From Megaustenia siamemsis (Eukaryota; Mollusca; Gastropoda; Stylommatophora; Ariophantidae): 64,000 bases of DNA. This document shows positions 36,470 through 46,605 of the stretch, piece after piece. Both the position numbers and the translations under genes were made by a program. How positions within the stretch are numbered: position 1 is the first letter of the stretch; the number at the start of each line of letters is the position of its first letter. The stretch spans positions 62,836,732 to 62,900,731 of the forward strand of contig JAVIAB010000046.1 in NCBI GenBank assembly GCA_032433765.1, in the 5' to 3' direction. The notes beneath the pieces are model-generated. The model was not told the DNA's origin. It was given only the letters and a program-made list of their open reading frames with translations, and made no database searches.

Positions 36470-36760
36470 TGAGTTATTGGGTTATTTGCGGGTCATCATC
36501 ATTGCACTCCCAAGAGGTAGGGTTTGATCCCAACTGACAGCTTCTGGGTTCACCCAGCCTTAAATAGGTACCGGATTTTTTCTGAAAAAGTAAAGCGGTA
36601 TAGGCGTAATACCGACCACATTAACCCAAAAATCATGTGCCGAAGGTCTGTACAAATTTCTATAAAAAAGGCCACTAAATTTCTCTTTTCTGGCTGTGCC
36701 CATCTTAACTCCCATCTCTTTCATTTGCAGGAGTGACGGGGACTTATAGTTTTTTAAGCC
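36470..36760. mobile_element. Chimeric SINE / LINE C piece
   Basis: Starts with the LINE C 3' end (minus: 'gagttattgggttatttgcg', 'cattgcactcc'). It switches at about 36511 into the plus SINE ('aagaggtagggtttgatccc', core 'ggttcacccagcct', 'ataccgaccacatta'). At about 36668 it switches back to a LINE C segment ('ttctggctgtgcccatctta') and finally to 'gagtgacgggga', the SINE end. Deletion and recombination, or template switching, must have occurred. Confidence 0.65.
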
Positions 36761-36894
36761 CTGTGCCTTCACACATCGCAGAGGGCATTGAGGGCATCTT
36801 GTGTTTGATGTTGTAAACAGGTGTTATGAATGAAGTTGCATGTTTGTGTTGCTGATAATAATGATGAGGTAATCTTGTATTGCTTTTGAAGACA

Positions 36895-37205
36895 AATGCC
36901 TAAGAAGAATACTATGTTTACAATGAAATTAATTCAAGACCAAATACAAGATAAGAGAAATGGCAATGAAACCAGTGATCTCATCTACCAATAGGAAAAG
37001 AAGGTGGACATATGTCGAACATGTGCTGAGAAGAGACAACAAGAGAATTCCAAAACAGGCTCCTCTGTGGGAAACATCAGGATACAGAAAAAGAGGAAGA
37101 GTTAAATAAACACTGAAATGAACACTTATAAAAGAAGCAAAGTTGGCAGGCATAGACTCATTAGATACAAATTGAGCATCTCACCAAAAATAGAGATGGG
37201 TGGAT
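36895..37205 (+). mobile_element. LINE B-like fragment, diverged subfamily
   Basis: Plus-strand reading gives 'PVISSTNRKRRWTYVEHVLR', 'DNKRIPKQAPLWETSGYRKR' and 'KEAKLAGIDSLDTN', similar to but clearly diverged from LINE B. Stops and frame errors are present. Confidence 0.75.
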
Positions 37206-37667
37206 AAAAACACAACAATCTCTAAGCGATGTCTAGTGCTAATGGAAGGGTCAAGACCAGTCTTGATCTGCAGCTAGTACCTTGGCCTAGTTCATTTGAT
37301 AATTGAGATGTCTTAGACATTTGTTATGAAGATAAAACTATCTTTCCCAATTCTGGGATCTGGCGAAGGAGGGGGCTTCTTGGATTGGAGAATAAATAGT
37401 TGCTTCCCAGTGTTCAAATCTGAGTTTTTATTTCTCTCCCGACAGAAAATTGGTTTGATCCTACTCTAATTCAGACCAGCAATCTCCTGGTTTGGAGTAC
37501 GACAAGTTACCCGTTCTTGATGATGAGGCAATTTATTTGTTGTTGTTTATGGTAATGAAGGATGAAATTAATGATGATAGATTGAAGAACACTTTATTCT
37601 TTCTTTTGACAGCTCTCGCCTCTCTCCACCCACCACCCAAAAAAACACAAAAAATAAAGAAATATAA
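37206..37667. other. No gene seen (intron 3)
   Basis: Intronic sequence. A plus-strand open frame at 37492-37716 has no known motif and runs into the TA repeat. Confidence 0.45.
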
Positions 37668-37711
<44 letters not shown>

Positions 37712-37740
37712 TCTAAATTATATATATATATAATATATTA
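37668..37740. repeat. (TA)n microsatellite
   Basis: A run of TA repeats at about 37669-37704, interrupted and resumed as 'tatatatatataa' to about 37735. Confidence 0.93.
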
Positions 37741-37903
37741 ATACAAAAATATTTTAAAATATAATTCATTTTGATACCACTAATTGCCTCCCACAGCCCT
37801 CCTTCTCATTTTGTGTTATATATTTTTAATGCTAATGTTTGTCTAAGACAAATCCAATTTCTTTTTACGCTACAAATATATTTATGGGGATGTATCAGTT
37901 GTT

Positions 37904-38575
37904 ATCACGTTACCTATCTTGGAAGTCACATTGATCGAGAAGGGGATACAAGCAAAGAAATTAGAATCAGAATGGCTAAAGCAGCAATGTCTTTCAGAAG
38001 CCTTGAAAAGTTGTGGAAATCAAAACTTATCAGCACAAACACAAAACTTAGACTAATCAAATCAAATGTACTATCAACCCTTACGTATGCGTGTGAAAGT
38101 TGGAAAACAACAAGAGGTATAGAAACAAAGTTGAACGCATTCGAAAATAAATGTCTAAGGAAAATACTTGGTATAGCGTGGAACAAATTCAAAACAAACG
38201 AGGAAATTAGAGAAATCGCCAATCAACCACTAATATCTTCAGTAATCAAGAAAAGACGATGGTCATATGTTGGACATGTAATGAGAAGAGATAATAACCG
38301 AATAGCAAAGCAAGCGCTTATGTGGGAAACAACAGGTAAGAGGAAAAGAGGAAGACCCTGAGAGACACTGAGAAGAACATTGATGAGAGAGGCAAGAGCA
38401 ACAGGAATCGGCTCCCTCAAAGAGATAGAACTGCTTGCACAGAACAGAGACAAAAGGCGAGATTTGATCAAATATCTTTAAAAGAATTGAAAACTGCTAG
38501 AACAAAAATTCAGATAAGAGAAGGAGTATCTTGGTCTACGCCCTATGGGCCGGCTACGGCTTGAAAGGTCAATAG
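37904..38575 (+). mobile_element. LINE B (RTE-like) 3' fragment just before exon 4
   Basis: Plus-strand element encoding 'LGSHIDREGDTSKEIRIRMA', 'SFRSLEKLWKSKLIST', 'LRKILGIAWNKFKTNEEIRE' and 'RRWSYVGHVMRRDNNRIAKQ', then a stop where other copies read Arg, and the 3' end. A perfect 10-bp direct repeat, ATCAGTTGTT, flanks it (37894-37903 and 38576-38585). It is the best-preserved LINE B copy here and therefore probably young. Confidence 0.9.
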
Positions 38576-38640
38576 ATCAGTTGTTGCTGAATATTGTTTG
38601 GTAGCCCGTGCATTAATCACGAGCTTCTGACCTTTCTCAG

Positions 38641-38739
38641 CATCAATGCCAGGAGCCATAGAAGAGCTGCCGATGTTTGCAGGCAGGAGAAGATCTTCTC
38701 TAAACAGGTCGGCCAGAGCCACAGTCTCTGATGGGAAAA
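38641..38739 (+). CDS. TANC: TANC-family exon 4 of the window
   Basis: Acceptor 'gacctttctcag', donor 'aaaa|gtgagt', phase 1 at both ends (33 codons). The peptide is 'SMPGAIEELPMFAGRRRSSL' followed by 'NRSARATVSDGK', an Arg/Ser-rich linker before the NTPase. A young LINE B ends only 55 bp upstream, so branch point and pyrimidine tract must lie in that short gap; 'cttctgac' is a reasonable branch-site candidate. The exon call rests on the phases, good splice sites and position. Confidence 0.7.
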
Positions 38740-38814
38740 GTGAGTCTGTTTTTGTTCTTATCTCTGCTTTCCAGCTGTGGTTTTTATCTCACTTTTAGTT
38801 ATCAAAATGACAGT

Positions 38815-39885
38815 TGTAAATGCTAAATCCAGTATTAAAATTTTGATAAATGACATTTGTAAATGTTCGCTCCAGTATTGGTTTTAAAACAAATGACATT
38901 TGTAAATGTTCGCTCCAATATTAGTTTTGACAAATGACATTTGTAAATGTTCGCTCCAGTATTGGTTTTAACAAATGACATTTGTAAATGGTAGCTCCAG
39001 TATTAATTTGACAAATGACATTTGCAAATGGTAGCTCTAGTATTAATTTGACAAATGACATTTGCAAATGGTAGCTCTAGTATTAATTTGACAAATGATA
39101 TTTGCAAATGGTAGCTCTAGTATTAATTTGACAAATGACATTTGCAAATGGTAGCTCTAGTATTAATTTGACAAATGACATTTGCAAATGGTAGCTCTAG
39201 TATTAATTTGGCAAATGACATTTGCAAATGGTAGCTCTAGTATTAATTTGACAAATGACATTTGCAAATGGTAGCTCTAGTATTAATTTGACAAATGACA
39301 TTTGCAAATGGTAGCTCTAGTATTAATTTGACAAATGACATTTGCAAATGGTAGCTCTAGTATTAATTTGACAAATGACATTTGCAAATGGTAGCTCTAG
39401 TATTAATTTGACAAATGACATTTGCAAATGGTAGCTCTAGTATTAATTTGACAAATGACATTTGCAAATGGTAGCTCTAGTATTAATTTGGCAAATGACA
39501 TTTGCAAATGGTAGCTCTAGTATTAATTTGACAAATGACATTTGCAAATGGTAGCTCTAGTATTAATTTGACAAATGACATTTGCAAATGGTAGCTCTAG
39601 TATTAATTTGACAAATGACATTTGCAAATGGTAGCTCTAGTATTAATTTGACAAATGACATTTGCAAATGGTAGCTCTAGTATTAATTTGACAAATGACA
39701 TTTGCAAATGGTAGTTCTAGTATTAATTTGACAAATGACATTTGCAAATGGTAGCTCTAGTATTAATTTGACAAATGACATTTGCAAATGGTAGCTCTAG
39801 TATTAATTTGACAAATGACATCTGTAAATGGTTGCTCCAGTATTAATTTGACAATTGACATCTGTAAATGTTTGATCCAGTAAGT
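38815..39885. repeat. 40-bp tandem array with a palindromic core
   Basis: About 26 copies of a unit starting 'tagtattaatttgacaaatg'. Each unit contains the perfect palindrome ATTTGCAAAT. The central 20 units are nearly identical; the first four and last two are diverged ('gttcgctccagtattggttt'), as expected when homogenisation acts in the middle. The array starts about 75 bp after the exon 4 donor. Confidence 0.94.
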
Positions 39886-40049
39886 ATTACAGTTTTGGGG
39901 TACAGAGAATTACAGCACTATGTGGTTCTACGTCTTGCACTCCTCATGTAGGAGTCAGCCATGTCCAATATAACCCTTACCAATAGGCTCCACAGACTGG
40001 TCCAGCTGGTTTTTTTTTTTGCAAACTAAAAAAAAATGTGAAGTAATAG

Positions 40050-40275
40050 CGTGAACTTAAATGGAAAAAAGAATTGATCTAAAACTTGTTATTTGATTTG
40101 AAAATTTTCGCAGGAACCTGGGAAGAGGTTAAATAAGAGAATGACAGGGTTTTAGTGGGCAAAACTGGAGAAATGTCAATAAATTAAAAGCTTGGAAATA
40201 CTTGTTCCAGGGTCCAAAGAGTTAAAGCCAGTTTTTGTGGCTTGCCATGTGAAATGTGTAAAACTGATAAAGATT
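40050..40275 (+). repeat. Dispersed repeat family F, copy 1
   Basis: Shares with 42140-42330 and 45885-46085 an ordered set of blocks: 'gatctaaaac', then 'ttttag', 'gaaatgtcaataaattaaaa', 'gc', then 'gtttttgtggct' and 'gtgaaatgtg'. All three copies are plus-oriented. The class is unknown; there is no coding motif. Confidence 0.6.
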
Positions 40276-40774
40276 TTCTGGCAACATCCTGTCAGTTGTC
40301 ATGGAAACAGTTTAAAACTGGCCAATCAGGTAAGGGTTGTTGCTGAAGTCAGACCCACAAGATGGCTGATCTTATTATGGTTAGAATTAATATGATGCAG
40401 TGAACTCTGAACTTTAACCTGACAACTGTTTGACAATGAGCAAATGGAGACATATTTTTGTCATAAATCTGGAACAATTTGTTCTGTTTCTTTGTTGTTT
40501 ATTGTTGTTTTGGTATCTATTTTTGGTAGCTGATATTCCTGTTCTCTTAGAATGAGCTGTGTTTATTTGGGTGTCTAACATTCTCATTTTGTTATTTATT
40601 ATTTTAACTTCTTGCTGGGATACTCATTATTGATGCTCATTTGTCTGGTTGTGGTTTTGGTGAATGACTTTTCTTTATTCTCATGGTCAACTTAGAGACT
40701 AATAGAACAAAGAAGTGTGTGTTAGCACTCGGAAAAATTGACAGACAAACAACAACAGAAAAAAACGAAGAACA
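40276..40774. other. No gene seen (intron 4)
   Basis: AT-rich intronic DNA without recognised motifs. Confidence 0.45.
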
Positions 40775-40780
40775 ATATAT

Positions 40781-40868
40781 GGTCCGAAGCGGGATCAAAC
40801 CCGTACTCAGTGGCACCGCGCCTTGCCACGAGAAGCCGAACGCTTGGCACACTGCCACGCAGCTAACT
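40781..40868 (-). mobile_element. tRNA-headed SINE head, minus strand
   Basis: On the minus strand the sequence has an A box (TAGCTGCGTGG, 40855-40865) and a B box (GGGTTTGATCC, 40792-40802) at tRNA-like spacing. Some stem pairing is possible, but the acceptor ends do not pair. It is a third type of tRNA-like head in the window. Confidence 0.6.
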
Positions 40869-41079
40869 AAAAAATTAGCTATTGTAGCAGTGTCTTACAC
40901 GAAGGCGTTCTCAATGACTGTAGCATAGGGTAACGATCACAGACCGGAAATAAATTGTATATTTGTACTTTCCTATAAATGCAAGTATCTCCCAGTAGGG
41001 CTGAATACTTGTGTTGCAGACAAACATTTATTGGACGAAACAGAACAAATAGTAGTTTCCAGTGGTTATATACTGGTAA

Positions 41080-41178
41080 CAAATAATAATACATAAATAT
41101 TATTATATAGGGAACTTCCGAGGCGATAATAGAAAATCAGAAGTTCCCTATATAATAATATTTATTTATTATTATTTG
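41080..41178. repeat. Short inverted repeat (hairpin), MITE-like
   Basis: Arms of about 38 bp (41080-41117 and 41141-41178) are complementary with one mismatch and are separated by a 23-bp loop. The arms include 'tatagggaactt'. AT-rich ends resemble a small foldback or MITE, but a target duplication is not clear. Confidence 0.85.
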
Positions 41179-41429
41179 TATTCAACTTAGAGACCCCTAC
41201 TGATGTTATGGAGTCTGTGTTAAGATCTTTTTGTACAATTAAACAAGAGACTGTAGTACTAATGAGCACCTTTTGAATACAGCAATGATGATTTTATGTA
41301 CATGAATGTCAAGTTGTTGAAAACTTTTTTTTATCCCTTTGATCCATGAACACGTCCTATATCAAGGGGTATAACTCTACATGGCATGTCCATTTTTGCC
41401 AACAATTTTTTATCTTCTAAATTACATCA

Positions 41430-41790
41430 AAATTGGTAATCACGAAGATACAGACTTTCATTAATGGATGCTTACGCAGAATAAAAGAATGGAAATGGCA
41501 GGACAAAATCACTAACATAGAATTATGGAAATGTATCAGTCAAACATCAGTGGATAAAGAGATACAGCAAAGACAATGGCGCTGGATAGGACACACACTA
41601 CGAAAGCCAACTGAGAGTATTACACAACAGGCCCTTTTTTGGAATCCCCAGGGGAAGAGACAAAGAGGAAGACCAAGGAATTCTTGGAGAAGACAGATAG
41701 AAACAGAGATGAAGATGATGGGGAAGACATGGAATGATCTTAAAAGAATGACAAAAAAACAGAACGACTTGGAAAGTGTTTGTTGAAGAC
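41430..41790 (+). mobile_element. LINE E (RTE-like) 3' fragment
   Basis: Plus-strand open frame encoding the C-terminus of another RTE-like LINE: 'TFINGCLRRIKEWKWQDKIT', 'IQQRQWRWIGHTLRKPTESI', 'ALFWNPQGKRQRGRPRNSWR'. It ends in a stop, a short 3' end 'gggagctaaaaaggtag' and an (AAG)n tail. About 115 codons are open, so this is a fairly young truncated copy. Confidence 0.85.
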
Positions 41791-42175
41791 CTATGCTCCA
41801 CTGGGAGCTAAAAAGGTAGAAGAAGAAGAAGAAGAAATCACATCACAAAAATTAATTAAAATTGTTCTAAAACAAGTAGTTTGTTGAAGACCTATGCTCC
41901 ACTGGGAGCTAAAAAGGTAGAAGAAGAAGAAGAAATCACATCACAAAAATTAATTAAAATTGTTCTAAAACAAGTAGTTTGTTGAAGACCTGTGCTCCAT
42001 TGGGAGCTAAAAAGGTAGAAGAAGAAGAAATCACATTACAAAAATTAATTAAAATTGTTCTAAAACAAGTAGTTTGTTGAAGACCTGTGCTCCACTGGGA
42101 GCTAAAAAGGTAGAAGAAGAAGAAGAAATCACATCACAAAAATTAATTAAAATTGTTCTAAAACAAGTAGTTTAT
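41779..42175. repeat. Tandem array of LINE E tail plus flanking DNA (about 98 bp x 4)
   Basis: Four copies of a unit that begins at the LINE E stop ('tgttgaagacct'), passes through 'gggagctaaaaaggtagaag' and the variable AAG tail, and includes 'aaaattaattaaaattgttc' from the target DNA. Tail length varies among copies. Confidence 0.9.
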
Positions 42176-42330
42176 TCAGACATGTAGTTCTAGAAGAGAA
42201 TTTTAGTGAAAATAATTGCAGAAATGTCAATAAATTAAAAGCCATTAAAACTGGCATTGGGTTCATGTGCCAGTAATTCAAGCCAATTTTTGTGGCTCGA
42301 GGTATGGAATATGTTAATGATGCCATGTTG
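42140..42330 (+). repeat. Dispersed repeat family F, copy 2
   Basis: Carries the blocks 'gttctaaaac', 'gagaattttag', 'aataattgcagaaatgtcaa', 'taaattaaaagcc', 'tttttgtggctcg' and 'tatggaatatgttaa'. It overlaps the last copy of the LINE E tail array, which means LINE E inserted into a family F element. Confidence 0.6.
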
Positions 42331-42334
42331 ATAG

Positions 42335-42500
42335 TTGGCCAGGCATGGTACTGACTGCATCACCCATAAATGTTCTCATGATCTTGGAAAAATGTATAGA
42401 CACTAACATTATATAAGCACATAACACCATATACCTCCATAACACTGTATACCTCCTTAAAACCATATGCCCCATAACACCATATACCCTAATAATGCCA
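42335..42500 (+). mobile_element. SINE core/tail fragment
   Basis: Decayed version of the SINE core end ('ggcatggtactgactgcatc', 'gttctcatgatcttgg', 'cactaacattata'), followed by a small degenerate repeat of 'ataacaccatataccc'. Confidence 0.55.
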
Positions 42501-42504
42501 TATG

Positions 42505-42850
42505 CCCCATTGGGTTATTTGTGGGTTATCATCATTGCACTCCGTACATGTCCATAGGTGCTGAGATCCCCTCCTCAGCATATCCTGCAGCATCCAACGA
42601 CTGACAACGCCAGTCGTGTGTTGGTTGATAAGTTCTCATATGTGCCCACTAAGCCTTTCATGTTTTGGCTGTACCGCCGATACTCCCATCGTTTCTGTCC
42701 GAAGGAGTGATGTGGGCTCATGGTCATCGAAGTGCTGTGCCCTTCCCGCATCTTGGAGGGCTTTAATGACATCTGCCTGGTCTATTGCTTGACCGTCTTC
42801 AACGACAGCACAGCTAGCCAACCTGTCCACCGTTTCATTGCCCTATATAT
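42505..42850 (-). mobile_element. LINE C 3' fragment
   Basis: Minus-strand reading includes 'DRLASCAVVEDGQAIDQADV' and 'ALQDAGRAQHFDDHE', the end of the RNase H domain and the region after it, as in the longer copy at 58034-59580. It is 5'-truncated within RNase H, with a short 'aacccaat' tail. Confidence 0.85.
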
Positions 42851-43012
42851 ACCCCATACCAACATATACCCCAATGCCACAAGATGTGGCAGGTGCTATT
42901 TGCTTCACGTTTTTGCTAGTCTCAGTTTGTAGACATTGACGACTTGTGTGTCTTGTAGACCTTGATAACTTGTGTGTCTTGCAGACATTGATGACTTGTG
43001 TGCTCTTTGCAG

Positions 43013-43273
43013 TTCGATTTACACCAATCAGACCGCCACAGCTTCAGCTAAGTCCCTTGGTGTTTGAAGTTCCTCATCCAGAGGGCAAGGCCATTTTTGT
43101 GGGCAGGGCCTGGTTGTTCAATGAACTGGAGGCGGTGCTTTGTGGCGAAGGAGGTGGAGCTTCAAAGCCAAATGGTGTCATCATAATTGGAGGTCTGGGC
43201 AGTGGCAAGACAGCCATTGTGGAGCAGTTGGTGGACCATAGCAGCTTTGGGGAGGCTAACGTAGGCCATGCAA
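43013..43273 (+). CDS. TANC: TANC-family exon 5 of the window (Walker A)
   Basis: Acceptor 'gtgctctttgcag', donor 'gcaa|gtaaga', phase 1 at both ends (87 codons). It begins 'IRFTPIRPPQLQL' and 'PLVFEVP', then 'IFVGRAWLFNELEAVL', then 'GVIIIGGLGSGKTAIVEQLV'. GGLGSGKT at 43189-43212 is a canonical Walker A motif. The order matches the entry to the STAND NTPase of TANC proteins (from memory 'VFVGRDWVFHEID' and 'GNIGFGKT' in vertebrates). The domain would bind nucleotide if intact. This is the strongest family evidence together with exon 7. Confidence 0.92.
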
Positions 43274-43454
43274 GTAAGATGATGTTCTGTGGGTTCTGTT
43301 TGAGGAGTTATTTATTGATATGTTGTTGTTTGTTCATTATGTCAGCATAGACCACATTGCCATTCATTTTGTTGTTATATATTTTTTTATTATTATTATT
43401 TGTGTACATGTCCTGCAACTTCTTCCATTGTTACCGCAGCTCGGTGAGATCAGA

Positions 43455-45426
43455 GCTTGTCTATCCACCAATGTGGCATTTAACACATCAACTACCAAGG
43501 GGTTTGTCTGTCCACCAATGTGGCATTTAACACATCAACAACCAAGGGGCTTGTCTATCCACCAATGTGGCATTTAACACATCAACTACCAAGGGGCTTG
43601 TCTATCCACCAATGTGGCATTTAACACATCAACTACCAAGGGGCTTGTCTATCCACCAATGTGGCATTTAACACATCAACTACCAAGGGATTTGTCTATC
43701 CACCAATGTGGCATTTAACACATCAACTACCAAGGGATTTGTCTATCCACCAATGTGGCATTTAACACATCAACTACCAAGGGATTTGTCTATCCACCAA
43801 TGTGGCATTTAACACATCAACTAACAAGGGGTTTGTCTGTCCACCAATGTGACATTTAACACATCAACTACCAAGGGATTTGTCTATCCACCAATGTGGC
43901 ATTTAACACATCAACTACCAAGGGGTTTGTCTGTCCACCAATGTGACATTTAACACATCAACCCCCAAGGGGCTTGTCTATCCACCAATGTGATATTTAA
44001 CACATCAACTACCAACGGGTTTGTCTGTCCACCAATGTGACATTTAACACATCAACTACCAAGGGGTTTGTCTATCCACCAATGTGGCATTTAACACATC
44101 AACTACCAAGGGGTTTGTCTATCCACCAATGTGACAATTAACACATCAACTACCAAGGGGTTTGTCTATCCACCAATGTGACAATTAACACATCAACTAA
44201 CAAGGGGTTTGTCTATCCACCAATGTGACAATTAACACATCAACTAACAAGGGGTTTGTCTATCCACCAATGTGACAATTAACACATCAACTAACAAGGG
44301 GTTTGTCTATCCACCAATGTGACAATTAACACATCAACTAACAAGGGGTTTGTCTATCCACCAATGTGACAATTAACACATCAACTTCCAAGGGGTTTGT
44401 CTATCCACCAATGTGACAATTAACACATCAACTAACAAGGGGTTTGTCTATCCACCAATGTGACAATTAACACATCTACTAACAAGGGGTTTGTCTATCC
44501 ACCAATGTGACAATTAACACATCAACTAACAAGGGGTTTGTCTATCCACCAATGTGACAATTAACACATCAACTAACAAGGGGTTTGTCTATCCACCAAT
44601 GTGACATTTAACACATCAACTAACAAGGGGTTTGTCTATCCACCAATGTGACATTTAACACATCAACTAACAAGGGATTTGTCTATCCACCAATGTGACA
44701 TTTAACACATCAACTAACAAGGGGTTTGTCTATCCACCAATGTGACATTTAACACATCAACTAACAAGGGGTTTGTCTATCCACCAATGTGACAATTAAC
44801 ACATCAACTAACAAGGGGTTAGTCTGTCCACCAATGTGACAATTAACACATCAACTAACAAGGGGCTTGTCTATCCACCAATGTGACAATTAACACATCA
44901 ACTAACAAGGGGCTTGTCTATCCACCAATGTGACAATTAACACATCAACTAACAAAGGGTTTGTCTATCCACCAATGTGATAATTAACACATCAACTAAC
45001 AAGGGGTTTGTCATTCCACCAATGTGACAATTAACACATCAACTAACAAGGGGTTTGTCTATCCACTAATGTGACAACACATCAACTAACAAGGGGTTTG
45101 TCTATCCACCAATGTGACATTTAACACATCAACTAACAAGAGGTTTGTCTATCCACCAATGTGACAATTAACACATCAACTACCAAGGGGTTTGTCTATC
45201 CACCAATGTGACAATTAACACATCAACTACCAAGGGGTTTGTCTATCCACCAATGTGACATTTAACACATCAACTACCAAGGGGTTTGTCTGTCCACCAA
45301 TGTGACATTTAACACATCAACTAACAAGGGGCTTGTCTATCCACCAATGTGACAATTAACACATCAACTAACAAGGGGTTTGTCTATCCACCAATGTGAC
45401 AATTAACACATCAACTAACAAGGGGT
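43455..45426. repeat. 47-bp tandem array
   Basis: About 42 copies of a unit starting 'tgtctatccaccaatgtgac'. Left units read 'gtggcatttaacac...accaagg', right units 'gtgacaattaacac...aacaagg'; an intermediate zone links them. The array begins about 180 bp downstream of the exon 5 donor. Confidence 0.95.
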
Positions 45427-45454
45427 TCACCATTCAGTGGCCACACTGTCTTTT

Positions 45455-45880
45455 TGAATGTTTTTTTTTAGTTTTAATTAAATGCAATCAAATTAATTTA
45501 GGAGGCGAAGGCGCGCTTCCCAGCACCAAAGCTGGAAGTTGTCAGCGACTCATAGCTGATGGCTTGCGCCAGGATCGGTGAACCAGAACCATCCAGACCC
45601 TACTCCACCTCTCTGCGGTGCCTCCAGTAACAGACTAACCTGTCTAGTCTGGCCAAGCAAGCAGGGATCGAAGAGGGAAGACAACCCAGTACTCAAAAAA
45701 GTTGTGCTGAATTCGGATGTGTTGGGCTGAAAGGCGCAAATATCAGTGTTACACTGCAAACTACAACACAATGCAAACACGTCCACTTAATGTCCTTTTA
45801 AGGGCGGATGATGAAGAGGAAGTCTACAGTCTATGAATACTCTAGAATACTTTAGTCATTGGGAGAACGCATCCATCCAT
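45455..45880. repeat. Dispersed repeat family G, copy 2
   Basis: About 400 bp with higher GC than its surroundings. Its right part ('gtgttgggctgaaagg' and on) matches 1775-1905. A 'catccatccatcc' stretch ends it. It could be the 3' end of a retroelement; no domain can be named. Confidence 0.55.
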
Positions 45881-45884
45881 CCAT

Positions 45885-46085
45885 CCAAATTAATTTAAAT
45901 CGATCTAAAACATCCATTTTGTTTGGAGAATTTATTCAGAAAAGTGGGTAAGAATTACAAGGTTTTAGCAGTAATAATTGCATAAACGTCGATAAATTAA
46001 AAGCCGCTAATCACTGTTTTTGGTCTCATCATGCCAACTGCGAAAGCCACAGTTTCCGATTCGTGGTACGGAATATGTTAAATGC
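45885..46085 (+). repeat. Dispersed repeat family F, copy 3
   Basis: Contains 'gatctaaaacatcc', 'gagaatttattcagaaaag', 'aggttttagcagtaataatt', 'gcataaacgtcgataaatta', 'aaagcc', and 'cgtggtacggaatatgttaa'. This is the longest of the three copies. Confidence 0.6.
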
Positions 46086-46374
46086 AGCAGAGTACACAAA
46101 TGATAGAGAACAAGTTCCTTAGACAGAAAGGTTTATTTAGCTTTGTTCTATGGCCTGCAAAGAGCACATAAAGACAAGCATCAACTACTAGTCTTCCATT
46201 ATCTCAAACCAAGCTATGGATGTGGTTAAGCCTCTGGATCAAGTGAAGTTTTGTCGAGAGAGGGTTGCTGGTGTTGTATAATTCTCCCTAACTGGAGTCT
46301 AGTTCACATGCAGTTTGCTCTTGTCATCACACTGGTACTGTAGGCTGAATGATCAGCAATAACACTTGTTTATT

Positions 46375-46605
46375 TTCAGCAACAATGCATGTTTGTGATC
46401 AGCAACACTTGTTTATGATCAGCAACACTTGTTTGTGATCAGCAACACTTGTTTATGATCAGCAACACTTGTTTGTGATCAGCAACACATGTTTATGATC
46501 AGCAACACTTGTATGGGATCAGCAACACTTGTTTGTGATCAGCAACACTTGTTTGGGATCAGCAACACTTGTTTATGATCAGCAACACTTGTTTATGATC
46601 AACAA
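46375..46605. repeat. 20-bp tandem array
   Basis: Eleven copies of 'atcagcaacacttgtttgtg' type units with a/g and t/g variants. The stretch 46086-46374 before it shows nothing recognisable. Confidence 0.93.

Noticed and set aside
30663..40868. Functional tRNA genes at 30663, 34132 or 40781
   Set aside because: A and B boxes are present, but acceptor and other stems do not pair properly and SINE sequence follows. They are tRNA-derived SINE heads.
42946..43012. Open frame extending exon 5 upstream
   Set aside because: The protein similarity starts right after the acceptor at 43012, and the preceding 'ttgatgacttgtgtg' stretch is a small local repeat.
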